Both the position numbers and the translations under genes were made by a program. A stretch of DNA of 64,000 bases from JAIBBG01 sp040381475. Its GTDB lineage: Bacteria; Bacteroidota; Bacteroidia; Flavobacteriales_D; Sanyastnellaceae. Positions 26,599 through 35,169 of the stretch are shown here, piece by piece. The notes under the pieces are model-generated. The model searched no databases. It was not told the origin of the DNA and saw nothing but the letters and a program-made list of their open reading frames with translations. Every line of letters begins with the position of its first letter. Positions within the stretch are counted from its first letter, which is position 1. The stretch is taken from assembly GCA_040381475.1 (NCBI GenBank), contig JBEIHH010000002.1:62001-126000 (forward strand), written 5' to 3'.

Positions 26599-27375
26599 AT
26601 GGCCTCTCAAATAACCAACAGCAAAACAGACGTATTCAGGGATCTTGATCCAGAAGTAAAAGTAAGAACCCGCAAAATGATGATGTGGTTCATCATTTTT
26701 GCAGTTGTGATGCTTTTTGGCGGAATCACCAGCGCCATTATTGTGCTCTACGGCAAACTGGTTTGGCCACACGTTACGCCCCCTGCAGAACTTTGGATCA
26801 GTAATGGCCTGATTGTGCTTTCTTCAGTTACGCTGATACTCTCATTAAAAGCGCTAAAAGGCGGCAAACAACAACTTGGACTGTTGCTTCACACGATCAC
26901 GTTTATTCTGGGAATCGGATTCGCCATTTCTCAGAATCAAGCCTGGAATAAAATGTCAGAAAGGGGTATGGGTTATACAACTTCACTGAACGAGCAGGGG
27001 CTCAAAGCATACCGTTGGAATACGCTTGGAAAGCTTCAGGGTGAATACGGTAAGGATTTCTGGTTCGAGATGAACAATGAAAAACTGATTCTCGAAAACG
27101 GACAGTATTACAAACCAAGCGATCCTTCAAAAACCGTTACAAATACCGTAATGACCACCTTCAATGCTTTTGGCGCAATGCTGAGTGTTCTGATATATGT
27201 ACACATCATTCACCTTGCGTTCGGCCTGGCTTATCTGGCGGTGAACACGTTACGCATTTTCCGTGGTAAAATCAACTCAGGCAATACGCTGAGCGTATAT
27301 GTGAGTGGAATGTATTGGCACTTTCTCGGACTTTTGTGGTTGTATCTCTTCTACTTCCTGTTCTTCATCTTCTAA
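26599..27375 (+). CDS. Cytochrome c oxidase subunit III-like protein (first copy)
   Basis: A 258-residue inner-membrane protein with five predicted transmembrane helices (about 28-50, 66-84, 94-112, 190-215, 238-258), the topology of short bacterial subunit III. The MMMWF stretch at the first helix and the HxxHxxFGL-like HIIHLAFGLAYL late helix are family features. A soluble insertion of about 75 residues (113-188) separates helices 3 and 4, as in its downstream paralogue. The ATG at 26599 is preferred to an upstream TTG that lies inside the putative -7 element. Subunit III supports proton uptake and stability of the oxidase core. Confidence 0.85.
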   Translation: MASQITNSKTDVFRDLDPEVKVRTRKMMMWFIIFAVVMLFGGITSAIIVLYGKLVWPHVTPPAELWISNGLIVLSSVTLILSLKALKGGKQQLGLLLHTITFILGIGFAISQNQAWNKMSERGMGYTTSLNEQGLKAYRWNTLGKLQGEYGKDFWFEMNNEKLILENGQYYKPSDPSKTVTNTVMTTFNAFGAMLSVLIYVHIIHLAFGLAYLAVNTLRIFRGKINSGNTLSVYVSGMYWHFLGLLWLYLFYFLFFIF

Positions 27376-27508
27376 TTTGAGATCTCTCTTGCTCTTTGTT
27401 TATTTAGATTCATTATAAACAATAGTGTCCAATTTTCATTTTGTTGGTTATCAGACCTCGACGTTTGAAAAAACAACGAACAAATGACCCTTTTTTTTGA
27501 TGTATTGT

Positions 27509-27539
27509 CTTGGTCATGGCCATTTGATTACTAAACTTG
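27509..27539 (+). promoter_or_regulatory. Promoter of the second subunit III gene
   Basis: CTTG (27509-27512), 19 bp, then TAAACTTG (27532-27539): 3 of 4 and 7 of 8 matches to the Bacteroidota consensus TTTG-N19-TAnnTTTG at the exact spacing, ending 20 bp before the ATG at 27560. It also argues against an in-frame upstream start at 27497. Confidence 0.55.
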
Positions 27540-27559
27540 CCGCCAAATTTCAGGACCTT

Positions 27560-28612
27560 ATGTCAGGACAATCAGAAGCAGTAAGCAAAGAGCAACTCTG
27601 GAGTGGCGGTCGTTCGCCTTTCAGCATCAGCTATGGGAAAATGATGATGTGGTACTTCCTCGTTTCGGACGCACTCACATTCGGTGGACTTCTTACCGCA
27701 TATGGAGTTATCCGTCACGCATCTTCAGATCCATGGCCTGTTGGAGAACAGGTATTCGAGGCGCTGCCGTTTCTTCACGGATCTTACCCACTGATGTATG
27801 TGGCTCTGATGACGTTCATTCTGATCATTTCATCTGTGACCATGGTACTCGCAGTTGAAGCCGGTCATCGCCGCGATAAGCAAGGAGTTATCAAGTGGAT
27901 GTTCTATACATTCATTGGTGGCGTATTCTTCCTCGGCTCACAAGCATGGGAATGGTCGCACTATATCCATGGTTCTGGCGGCGCATTTCAGCTACAAGCG
28001 CCTGTTTCAGTTTCAGGAGATATGAATGGCAAGGTTTTTCAGAGAGAACTCGCTGCGGGTTCATGGGTGCACTTTACTTCAGATCTTGGTCATAAATATG
28101 AGCATGCATTGGAGCATGGTGACAAGGTTGAAATTGCCAATGGCAATATGATCATCACCAGCGCAGGACATCACGCCGACCATGGTCACGATGATCACGC
28201 TCATGCATCCGCAGAGCAAACAGTTGAGCAAATACCACTTGAGCTTGTTCTGAACAAATACACACTTGAGCATGAGAATGGTGAGGATTTCAGAAAGATG
28301 ATGGTTACCGGCCCGGAAGCTGAGAAACTCATGCGCAGCATGGCCAGCAATACGGTTGTTTTCGGAGCAAATCTGCAGAAAAATGAATATGCCGTTCAGC
28401 AACAATATGCCAACTTTTTTTTCTTCATTACCGGATTCCACGGATTCCACGTATTGCAGGGTGTAATCATCAACCTCATTGTATTCCTCATGGCTTACAG
28501 AGGAGTATTTGAGCGCCGCGGACACTATGAAATGGTAGAAAAAGTGGGACTGTTCTGGCACTTCGTAGATCTTGTGTGGGTATTCGTATTCACATTTTAC
28601 TACCTCGTTTAA
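27560..28612 (+). CDS. Cytochrome c oxidase subunit III (second copy, His-rich insertion)
   Basis: Inner-membrane oxidase subunit of 350 residues with five hydrophobic segments (about 29-50, 75-98, 112-130, 283-312, 330-349). Motifs include YGKMMMWYFLVSDALTF, SQAWEWSHYI with the membrane Glu typical of subunit III, and FHGFHVLQG. Between helices 3 and 4 sits a soluble insertion of about 150 residues carrying six histidines and three aspartates within residues 204-215. Such a stretch could bind copper or another metal at the membrane surface (inference). The start follows from the promoter and from alignment with the first copy. Confidence 0.9.
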   Translation: MSGQSEAVSKEQLWSGGRSPFSISYGKMMMWYFLVSDALTFGGLLTAYGVIRHASSDPWPVGEQVFEALPFLHGSYPLMYVALMTFILIISSVTMVLAVEAGHRRDKQGVIKWMFYTFIGGVFFLGSQAWEWSHYIHGSGGAFQLQAPVSVSGDMNGKVFQRELAAGSWVHFTSDLGHKYEHALEHGDKVEIANGNMIITSAGHHADHGHDDHAHASAEQTVEQIPLELVLNKYTLEHENGEDFRKMMVTGPEAEKLMRSMASNTVVFGANLQKNEYAVQQQYANFFFFITGFHGFHVLQGVIINLIVFLMAYRGVFERRGHYEMVEKVGLFWHFVDLVWVFVFTFYYLV

Positions 28613-28642
28613 AACAAATAACAAGAAATTCAGACCAATCAT

Positions 28643-29020
28643 ATGGAAAGAGATGACCTCATCGTGAATGATAGCTATGCTACAAACGCTTATCACAATG
28701 AAGAAGAAGGAAAAAAGATCCGTAAAAAGATCTATATGGTTACTGTGATTCTCACAGCGATCACGGTATTCGAAATTTTCATGGGCGTGTATTTCAAGCG
28801 CAACGGCACCGCAACATGGGAAACTATCAAAATGCTTTTCCTCATTCTTACATTGGTAAAGGCAGCCTACATCGTGCTGATATTTATGCACCTGGGTGAT
28901 GAAAGGAAAAATCTCAAGTACGTAATCTTATTGCCCTATGCGTTGTTTATTTTGTACTTGATATTTATAGGCTTGTATGAAGGTCTTTCTGTACAGGATT
29001 TGAACAACACATTTGGTTAA
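28643..29020 (+). CDS. Cytochrome c oxidase subunit IV-like protein
   Basis: A 125-residue membrane protein with a charged N-terminus, and three hydrophobic helices at about 31-48, 62-82 and 93-112. The middle helix (KMLFLILTLVKAAYIVLIFM, residues 64-83) followed by HLGDE matches prokaryotic oxidase subunit IV (CtaF/CyoD-like), where LVKA..I...MHL is conserved. Its place directly after the two subunit III genes (30 bp gap) and before the SCO genes agrees. It presumably stabilises the oxidase complex in the inner membrane. Confidence 0.88.
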   Translation: MERDDLIVNDSYATNAYHNEEEGKKIRKKIYMVTVILTAITVFEIFMGVYFKRNGTATWETIKMLFLILTLVKAAYIVLIFMHLGDERKNLKYVILLPYALFILYLIFIGLYEGLSVQDLNNTFG

Positions 29021-29028
29021 GAGAATAC

Positions 29029-29742
29029 ATGTATTCAAAAAATAAATGGAAAAAGTATATTGGCCTGGCCGGTATACTTTTTTTGTTTCCACTTCTCTGG
29101 CTGCTGTTCTTCGGAGTCTTCGGCGAGCACAAGTTTAAAACCTTGCCTTATTATGGACCTGAAGCAATCAGAGGTGCTGATTCCAGCAGTTACATCATTC
29201 CGGACTTTGCTTTCAGTGACGAAAACGGAAATATATACACACGCGATTCTTTACTGGGAAAAGTTTGGCTGGCAACATTCTACAATTTAGGTAGTCAAAA
29301 CCTTAGTGGTATTACTGAGCGCTTGCTCACTGTAAACTTCAAATATGCCGGCGAGTCTGATATTCTTATCGTCAATTTTTCTACTGACTGCAATATCGAT
29401 ACACAGCAGATGCGGTCGGACTATGTCCAGCAAAACACACGTTACAACGAATTTCCCGGAAAATGGAAAATGCTCACGGGAAATCAGGACGCCATGCAAG
29501 CCTATATTCGCAACGGGTTCCTGATCAACGATATCAGCAACGAAGCCATTTTCAGATTGATAGATGCAGACGGGCATATCAGAGGATTGTATGGCAATAC
29601 CGAATACCACTTTTTAGGCGGAGGAGGAGACAGCATACCGGGAGCGATTCAAGATATTGCCCTTCTGAAAAAGGAAATTGACCTCAGAAACTACAATGAA
29701 AGAAAAGCACGCGAAAAAGCGAGAGATGGCAAATCCGACTAA
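29029..29742 (+). CDS. SCO1/SenC-like protein lacking the copper-binding ligands
   Basis: A 237-residue membrane-anchored protein: transmembrane segment at about 10-31, then a thioredoxin-like domain alignable with the SCO protein encoded next to it (IPDFAFSDENGNIY, KVWLATFYNLG, LIVNFSTDC, FRLIDADGHIRGLYG). Where SCO has CPTIC, this protein has GSQNL (Gly 88 and Leu 92 in place of the two cysteines). The late copper-ligand His is also absent (IFRLID against VFHTDKI). It therefore should not load copper by the SCO mechanism; a chaperone or scaffold role is a guess. It lies 8 bp after subunit IV and overlaps the real SCO gene by 17 bp. Confidence 0.8.
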   Translation: MYSKNKWKKYIGLAGILFLFPLLWLLFFGVFGEHKFKTLPYYGPEAIRGADSSSYIIPDFAFSDENGNIYTRDSLLGKVWLATFYNLGSQNLSGITERLLTVNFKYAGESDILIVNFSTDCNIDTQQMRSDYVQQNTRYNEFPGKWKMLTGNQDAMQAYIRNGFLINDISNEAIFRLIDADGHIRGLYGNTEYHFLGGGGDSIPGAIQDIALLKKEIDLRNYNERKAREKARDGKSD

Positions 29743-30436
29743 TTGTATTTTTTCAAGCAATGCACTTTTTATAGCCATTGCATTGATGTTTCATCTTGCG
29801 TCATGCGATAATTCGATGGTATCAGAGAGTCAGGAGACCGGTGCTCTAAATCAGAAGACCTTACCTTATTTCGGTGAATTTGATATTCAGTTCATACGCG
29901 ATAATTCCGGGAATCTTCTGCCGGATACAGATTATTACGCTATACCAAAATTCAGCTTTACAAATCAGCACGGATTGGAAACAAGCTGGAAACAATACGA
30001 GAAATATATCACCATCGCGGACTTTTTCTTCACGGAATGCCCCACGATTTGTCCTGTAATGACTTCTCAACTCGCAAGAATTCAGGATAAGATCAAAGCC
30101 GATGGCTTGCAGGATAAAGTTCGCATCATCTCTTTCTCGGTTAAGCCGCAAAACGATACACCGGAGCTTCTGAAAGCATATGGCGAAAAAATCGGTGCCG
30201 ACTTCGGTATGTGGAATTTTGTAACAGGCAAACCCGAGGATATTTATGAACTTGCTGAAGATGGCTTTTTACTCACCGCATTTCCTTCAGATAGTGCTGC
30301 AGGTGGGGTTTTTCACACCGACAAGATCACACTATTAGATCCGGGATTACATATACGGGGCTATTACGATGGCACCTCTTCCAAAGGAATGGATGAACTT
30401 TATGAAGACTTAACGATTTTGTTGAATGAAAAATAG
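29726..30436 (+). CDS. SCO1/SenC copper-delivery lipoprotein
   Basis: Thioredoxin-fold protein that delivers or reduces copper for the CuA site of cytochrome oxidase. From the ATG at 29726 (236 residues): lipoprotein signal with lipobox LASC (Cys 27), CPTIC at 105-109 giving the two copper-ligand cysteines, and His 197 in VFHTDKI as third ligand, so all ligands are present. An upstream in-frame ATG at 29678 would place a basic stretch before the signal and is less likely. It overlaps its copper-less paralogue by 17 bp and DUF420 by 11 bp, all in one operon. Confidence 0.93.
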   Translation: MANPTNCIFSSNALFIAIALMFHLASCDNSMVSESQETGALNQKTLPYFGEFDIQFIRDNSGNLLPDTDYYAIPKFSFTNQHGLETSWKQYEKYITIADFFFTECPTICPVMTSQLARIQDKIKADGLQDKVRIISFSVKPQNDTPELLKAYGEKIGADFGMWNFVTGKPEDIYELAEDGFLLTAFPSDSAAGGVFHTDKITLLDPGLHIRGYYDGTSSKGMDELYEDLTILLNEK

Positions 30437-30986
30437 TTCCGCTATGCTCGAACCTGCTCTTAAGAAAAACGACAAACAGGCCAAAACGCTGATCTGGCTG
30501 TTTTCTGTCGTGGTATTTTTAGTCGTCGTATCATTGAAATACATTAGAATAGAGGCTGATCTTGGATTCGACGTTCACGTGTTTGCGAAAATCAATGCCT
30601 GGATCAATGGCACCGTGGCCGTGTTGCTATTACTCGGACTGCTCACTGTTAAAATCAAAAAGTATCAACTCCATAAAAAAATTATGCTGACCTCCATGGT
30701 CCTGTCTATTCTTTTTTTGCTGAGTTACATCGCACACCATGCGCTTTCAGGTGATACCATCAGACCCACAGATGCTCCTTACCGTGGGTTTTACCTCTTC
30801 ATTCTTCTCACTCATATCGTGCTGGCTGCTGTCATATTGCCATTCATTCTTTTCACGGCCTACCGCGCCTTAATATCTGAATTTCCCGCACACAAAAAGC
30901 TTGCACGAATCACCTGGCCTATATGGTTTTATGTGGCCATTACAGGGGTTTTGGTATATCTGATGATCAGTCCCTATTATTCTTGA
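30426..30986 (+). CDS. DUF420 membrane protein (oxidase-associated)
   Basis: A 186-residue polytopic inner-membrane protein with about five helices and conserved-looking histidines (DVHVF, IAHHAL, THIVLA). This matches the DUF420 family, which is often encoded beside SCO and cytochrome oxidase genes and in some Gram-positive bacteria (CtaM) is needed for aa3 oxidase maturation. That role is known for relatives and inferred here. Translation begins inside the SCO gene (11 bp overlap), so expression is coupled to it. A second ATG six codons in is an alternative start. Confidence 0.87.
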   Translation: MKNSSAMLEPALKKNDKQAKTLIWLFSVVVFLVVVSLKYIRIEADLGFDVHVFAKINAWINGTVAVLLLLGLLTVKIKKYQLHKKIMLTSMVLSILFLLSYIAHHALSGDTIRPTDAPYRGFYLFILLTHIVLAAVILPFILFTAYRALISEFPAHKKLARITWPIWFYVAITGVLVYLMISPYYS

Positions 30987-31047
30987 TCCGAGAAACGCAA
31001 TTATTCGTAATACGTGAATTAATCATGGTTTCCTTATGTTTTTTCTC

Positions 31048-31055
31048 TAAATTTG
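31048..31055 (+). promoter_or_regulatory. Perfect -7-like element before the CAMC protein gene
   Basis: TAAATTTG matches TAnnTTTG at every fixed position but lies only 5 bp before the ATG at 31061, so a transcript would be nearly leaderless. No convincing TTTG box is seen 19-21 bp upstream. Confidence 0.3.
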
Positions 31056-31060
31056 CGGGA

Positions 31061-31312
31061 ATGGATAAATTGAAAGCCATAGTGTTATGCGTTTTTCTTT
31101 CTGTTGTCATGCATGCGTCCACATTAGCACAATGTGCTATGTGCCGGGCAACGGCGGAAAGTGCTACTGAAAATGTCGACAAAGGAATCGGGAGTGGTCT
31201 CAATGGAGGAATCGTTTACCTGATGCTGCTTCCTTACCTGCTTCTAAGCACTGTGGCTATTGTATTTTTCCGGAAGAAAATTATTGGCTTCTTCAAACCG
31301 GGAGCTGCTTGA
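31061..31312 (+). CDS. Small exported membrane protein with CAMC motif
   Basis: An 83-residue protein with an N-terminal signal (about 1-23), a QCAMCR motif at 24-29 directly after the cleavage region, and a C-terminal transmembrane helix at about 48-67 followed by a basic tail. The CxxC pair facing the periplasm could bind a metal or exchange thiols. It follows the oxidase-assembly genes on the same strand, which suggests but does not prove a role in oxidase biogenesis. The ATG at 31061 is chosen because it gives a proper signal peptide; the longer upstream frame overlaps DUF420 and lacks coding character. Confidence 0.7.
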   Translation: MDKLKAIVLCVFLSVVMHASTLAQCAMCRATAESATENVDKGIGSGLNGGIVYLMLLPYLLLSTVAIVFFRKKIIGFFKPGAA

Positions 31313-31479
31313 GGTGTTAACTGCGTTTTTGGTCCGTTTTTTGAAAACAGGTTAATACAACTTCAGGTAAGGTGTTGCTTAATTGTGATTCTGCCATGTA
31401 TTAAGCTAAATCAGCTTCGTGGTCGCAAACGGTTTAATGCAGTCAAATACCTGACAAACGTATTTTAGAACACCAATCA

Positions 31480-32223
31480 ATGAATCTGATAAAACAGACT
31501 CTTTTCCTTACGGTAGTCGCAGTGCTTTTCACTTCGACTATTTCCGCCCAATTCACAACGGAAGAGAAAATTGACTCTGCAAATACTTCGGGTGTGCAGG
31601 ATCAGAAAATGCAGATTAGTGTTTTGGATTACAAATCCAAGAAGTACATGGAAGCAGATGTCATGATCAAAGGCATGAATCCAAGGAAAACGGTTGTTCT
31701 GAAAGATTTCACAGATTCAACTTTGGTTCTCAAAAAGTACAGGCTGTATACAGTTTCTGTGATCAAGGAAGGATATATGTATTTCGCTCATAAATTCTGG
31801 CCGGATGAAGCAGAAGTGCATTATGAGCGTATCGAACTCAAGCCAATTGCAGTAGGTCTGAAAACAAGTGTTGAAGACATTACTTTTCTTGGTGATGAAA
31901 CTCAGATTTATCATAAATCAGTGCCCGCTCTTGAAGAGCTTATTTCTTTCCTTACGTTGAATCCGGGTATCAGCGTTTGCATCATCGGCCATGCCAATGG
32001 TCCTGTAACTGCTGAAAAAAAGAATTCAGATTCTTTCTACAGGAAAGCATCAGAAAAAAGAGCCATGGCCGTGGTAGATTATTTGGTGCAACATGGAATT
32101 GAGAAAGAAAGGCTCACATCTAAAGGTATGGGCAATAAACAGATGATATATCCGGATCCACAAACTGATTGGCAAGTGGGTGCAAACCGCAGGATTGAAA
32201 TCGAAATCATTGATATGAAGTAA
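31480..32223 (+). CDS. OmpA-family peptidoglycan-binding protein
   Basis: A 247-residue exported protein with a signal peptide (about 1-23, TISAQ). A middle beta-rich domain (about 40-120) looks like a carboxypeptidase-regulatory or CNA-type fold (MIKGMNPRKTVVLKDF, YTVSVIKEGYMYF). The C-terminal OmpA domain (about 135-247) has VDYLVQHGIEKERLTSKGMG and ends NRRIEIEI, the peptidoglycan-binding signature. No beta barrel precedes it, so it is probably periplasmic. It appears monocistronic. Confidence 0.88.
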   Translation: MNLIKQTLFLTVVAVLFTSTISAQFTTEEKIDSANTSGVQDQKMQISVLDYKSKKYMEADVMIKGMNPRKTVVLKDFTDSTLVLKKYRLYTVSVIKEGYMYFAHKFWPDEAEVHYERIELKPIAVGLKTSVEDITFLGDETQIYHKSVPALEELISFLTLNPGISVCIIGHANGPVTAEKKNSDSFYRKASEKRAMAVVDYLVQHGIEKERLTSKGMGNKQMIYPDPQTDWQVGANRRIEIEIIDMK

Positions 32224-32231
32224 AGCCTCAC

Positions 32232-32258
32232 CCGGCGTTGGAATTTAGCCGGCCTTTT
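32232..32258 (+). terminator. Weak possible terminator after the OmpA-family gene
   Basis: CCGGC (32232-32236) and GCCGG (32248-32252) can pair around an 11-base loop, followed by the short T-rich stretch CCTTTTCT. The stem is only 5 bp, so function is doubtful. Confidence 0.3.
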
Positions 32259-32299
32259 CTGGCACCTTCTGTAATCTTTCTTAGCCACTGAACATAATC

Positions 32300-32332
32300 G
32301 TTGAGCTATGTGGCAATTTGAAACTAAGTTTG
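32300..32332 (+). promoter_or_regulatory. Putative promoter of the TolC-membrane fusion operon
   Basis: GTTG (32300-32303), 21 bp, then TAAGTTTG (32325-32332): 3 of 4 and 8 of 8 fixed-position matches to the Bacteroidota promoter consensus. It ends 23 bp before the ATG of the TolC-family gene. Confidence 0.5.
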
Positions 32333-32355
32333 TCCTGAAGTCAACTTAGATACAA

Positions 32356-33786
32356 ATGTTCAGGTCCATCTTTCTTGTTTTTCTATTGTTTCCGTTCCTG
32401 AGCCATGCGCAGTCATGGACATTGGACTCCTGCATCAACTATGCGTTTGAAAAAAACCTTTCCATTCTGCAAAGTGAGCAAAACATCAAATTGGCTGAAG
32501 TCAGCGAAATGACAGCCATCGGAGGGTTTATGCCGTCACTCAACGCTCAGGCTTCTCATGGTTATAACTGGGGCCAGCGAATTGACCCTTTCACCAACCA
32601 ATTCGCGTCTTCGAGAATTCAGAGCAATAATCTGGGCATCGCAACCAGTCTCAATCTTTTCAGTGGATTTCAGCAACTAAATACCTACAAACAAGCCCAA
32701 CTCAACTCAGAAGCGAGCAAATGGAACTATGAAAAAATGCGCAATGACATCGCACTTGGCGTGGCATCTGCATTTCTGAATGTTTTGATCAGTAAAGAAT
32801 TTGCAGACATATCCCGCAGAACACTTGACGCAACGGATCGTCAGGTAAAACGAATGGAAAAACTTGTCAATGCAGGACAACTTGCACAGGGCAACCTGAA
32901 CGACATTCTTGCACAGCAGGCCACCAACAACGCATCGCTTGTAGCTGCAAACAACACCTATGACCTGGCTAAAATTTCTCTGATGCAACTCCTGCAACTT
33001 GATGCTGGTGTGAGCAGCACCTTCAACATTGTCGTGCCTCAGCTTGAAGATGTCGAAAGCCTTGAATTGATTTCCAATCCGGAACTGGCGGTTGAATCAG
33101 CCATCAGAAATTTTCCAGATATCAAAGGCGCAACTGTGAATGTTGCGAGCGCCGATCTGGGAAGAAAAATAGCCACATCGGGATATTATCCAAGTCTGAA
33201 TGCAAGTTTCACTTTTGGTACAGGTTACTCGGGCGCTGCCAAAGTGGCCACAGGGAATCCTGACCTGCTGAGTTTTCCAATCGGAACAGTATTAGGTACC
33301 GGTGATCTGGTTCTGTCTGTTCCACAACTTTCATATGACTCGGATGATTTTTCTGTTAAACCATTCGATGATCAATTGGCCGACAACGTTAACCGATCCC
33401 TTTTCTTCACACTCAATCTGCCCCTGTTCAATGGCTTTGCAACAAAAGGTGCGGTGAAGAGATCTGAAATCAATCAAATAAACGCACAGCTCCAGCTCGA
33501 TCAAACAAAACAGACAATTGAACAGAATGTATATCGCGCATATACTGATGCAAAAGCAGCGTTAGCGAATTACTATGCTAATAAAACCAGTGTGGAAGCC
33601 AATCAGCTTGCCTTTGATTGGACAGAGTCGAGATATGATCAGGGAGCAACAAATCTGGTTGATTTTGCAGACGCAAGAACCAGACTTGAAAACGCACAGG
33701 CAGCTTTAACACGAAGCAAATACGATTACATATTCAAAGTAAAAGTCCTTGAGTTCTATATGGGTAAAACATTAAATTTAAAATGA
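32356..33786 (+). CDS. TolC-family outer-membrane efflux protein
   Basis: A 476-residue protein with a signal peptide (about 1-19, SHAQS) and the two long helical repeats of TolC proteins. The two internal halves each hold an OEP region: one around LDSCINYAFEKNLSILQSEQ and NAGQLAQGNLNDILAQQA, the other around FNGFATKGAVKRSEINQIN and QGATNLVDFADARTRLENA. It forms the outer-membrane exit duct of a type I secretion or tripartite efflux system. Its stop overlaps the ATG of the membrane-fusion gene by 4 bp. Confidence 0.93.
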   Translation: MFRSIFLVFLLFPFLSHAQSWTLDSCINYAFEKNLSILQSEQNIKLAEVSEMTAIGGFMPSLNAQASHGYNWGQRIDPFTNQFASSRIQSNNLGIATSLNLFSGFQQLNTYKQAQLNSEASKWNYEKMRNDIALGVASAFLNVLISKEFADISRRTLDATDRQVKRMEKLVNAGQLAQGNLNDILAQQATNNASLVAANNTYDLAKISLMQLLQLDAGVSSTFNIVVPQLEDVESLELISNPELAVESAIRNFPDIKGATVNVASADLGRKIATSGYYPSLNASFTFGTGYSGAAKVATGNPDLLSFPIGTVLGTGDLVLSVPQLSYDSDDFSVKPFDDQLADNVNRSLFFTLNLPLFNGFATKGAVKRSEINQINAQLQLDQTKQTIEQNVYRAYTDAKAALANYYANKTSVEANQLAFDWTESRYDQGATNLVDFADARTRLENAQAALTRSKYDYIFKVKVLEFYMGKTLNLK

Positions 33787-35156
33787 TGAGCAGAACTACC
33801 AAAAGAATAATCATCGCTTCAGTCAGCGTTTTGTTGGTTGTTATCACCATCAAATTAATTTGGGGTAAAGAGAAAGAAACAGAGGTAAGTGTTGCGAAAA
33901 GCAGCCTTCGTAATCTCACTGAAACAGTTTCTGCAAGTGGCAAAATTCAACCTGAAACAGAGGTAAAAATTCAATCTGAAGTTTCCGGACAGATTGTGGA
34001 ACTACCTGTAAAAGAAGGCGACCTGGTAACCAAAGGTCAGTTGCTTGTAAAGATCAATCCTGATCTTTATATGTCGGCATTAAGCCGGGCAGAAGCAGCC
34101 ATGAACAGTTCTAAAAGCAATCTGAGCAGCGCGAGAGCCAGGCTCTCACAGGCAGAGGCGCAGTTTAAAGCAACTGATCTGAACTTCCAGAGACAGAAAA
34201 AACTTTTTGAAGACGGGGCTATATCCAAAGCAGAAATTGAAACCATTACCAGTCAATGGGAAACCTCCAAAGCAGAAGTTACCGCAGGTAAAGAAAGCAT
34301 CAGCGCTGCAGAATTCGCAATAGCCAGCGCTTTGGCCGGTGTGAACGAAGCATCAGACAATCTGAAACGAACCACCATTCTTGCACCTATGACCGGAACT
34401 GTAACTATGCTCAACAAAGAGCTGGGAGAAACCGTACTCGGCAACACCATGATGAGCGGGGATGTGATTATGAAGGTTTCGTCACTCACTTACATGGAAG
34501 TGAATGTGGAAGTAAATGAAAGCGATATTGTTCGGGTAGGGCTTGGTGACACCACGATGGTTGAAGTAGATTCTTACAAAGACGAAGAATTCAAGGGCGT
34601 TGTCACTGAAATTGGGAACACTGCGCTGAATGCAACAGGTGCTGCGTTGAGTATGGATCAGGTAACCAATTTCTCTGTAAAAATCAGAATTCTGCCGGAA
34701 TCATATCAACATCACACAGAAGGGAAAAGTGAGAATTATTCCCCATTTAAACCGGGAATGAGCGCTACAGTTGATATCATTACAGAACGTGCAGACAATG
34801 TATTGTCCATTCCAATCAAGGCTGTAGCTTCAAGAGAAGACACCTCCTCTACATCGGCATCTGAAGAATATAGAAAAAGGAAGGCTGCCAAAGATGAAGG
34901 AACAGCAGAGGAAAATCAGGAGCCTCTCACGGTTGTGTTTGTCCTGAATGAAACAACCGGAAAAGCAGAATTGAGGGTGGTCAAGACAGGAATACAGGAT
35001 GATAAATACATTCAGATTATCAGCGGTATCAATGAAAATGAAGGGGTGATCACCGGCCCTTATGATCAGGTTGCACATCAGTTGCGGTCAGGCGCGGAAG
35101 TGAAGAAAAAAACCTCAGTGGAAAAAGAGGTAAAAGAAGAAACAGACGAAGATTAA
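33783..35156 (+). CDS. Membrane-fusion (HlyD/MacA-like) periplasmic adaptor
   Basis: A 457-residue periplasmic adaptor anchored by one N-terminal helix (about 9-27). A lipoyl half-motif (VSGQIVELPVKEGDLVTKGQ) precedes a long coiled-coil hairpin of about 100 residues (SRAEAAMNSSKS to VNEASDNLKRT), followed by the second lipoyl half (APMTGTVTMLNKELGETV), a beta barrel and the membrane-proximal domain. Its tail is acidic and lysine-rich. MacA-type adaptors link a MacB-type ABC transporter to TolC, yet no transporter gene follows: the next gene is tsaB. Confidence 0.92.
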   Translation: MMSRTTKRIIIASVSVLLVVITIKLIWGKEKETEVSVAKSSLRNLTETVSASGKIQPETEVKIQSEVSGQIVELPVKEGDLVTKGQLLVKINPDLYMSALSRAEAAMNSSKSNLSSARARLSQAEAQFKATDLNFQRQKKLFEDGAISKAEIETITSQWETSKAEVTAGKESISAAEFAIASALAGVNEASDNLKRTTILAPMTGTVTMLNKELGETVLGNTMMSGDVIMKVSSLTYMEVNVEVNESDIVRVGLGDTTMVEVDSYKDEEFKGVVTEIGNTALNATGAALSMDQVTNFSVKIRILPESYQHHTEGKSENYSPFKPGMSATVDIITERADNVLSIPIKAVASREDTSSTSASEEYRKRKAAKDEGTAEENQEPLTVVFVLNETTGKAELRVVKTGIQDDKYIQIISGINENEGVITGPYDQVAHQLRSGAEVKKKTSVEKEVKEETDED

Positions 35157-35169
35157 TTACTCCATTCTC

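Noticed and set aside
28079..28891. 270-codon minus-strand frame opposite the oxidase genes
   Set aside because: It overlaps two clearly coding subunit genes entirely and its translation has no domain; a shadow frame.
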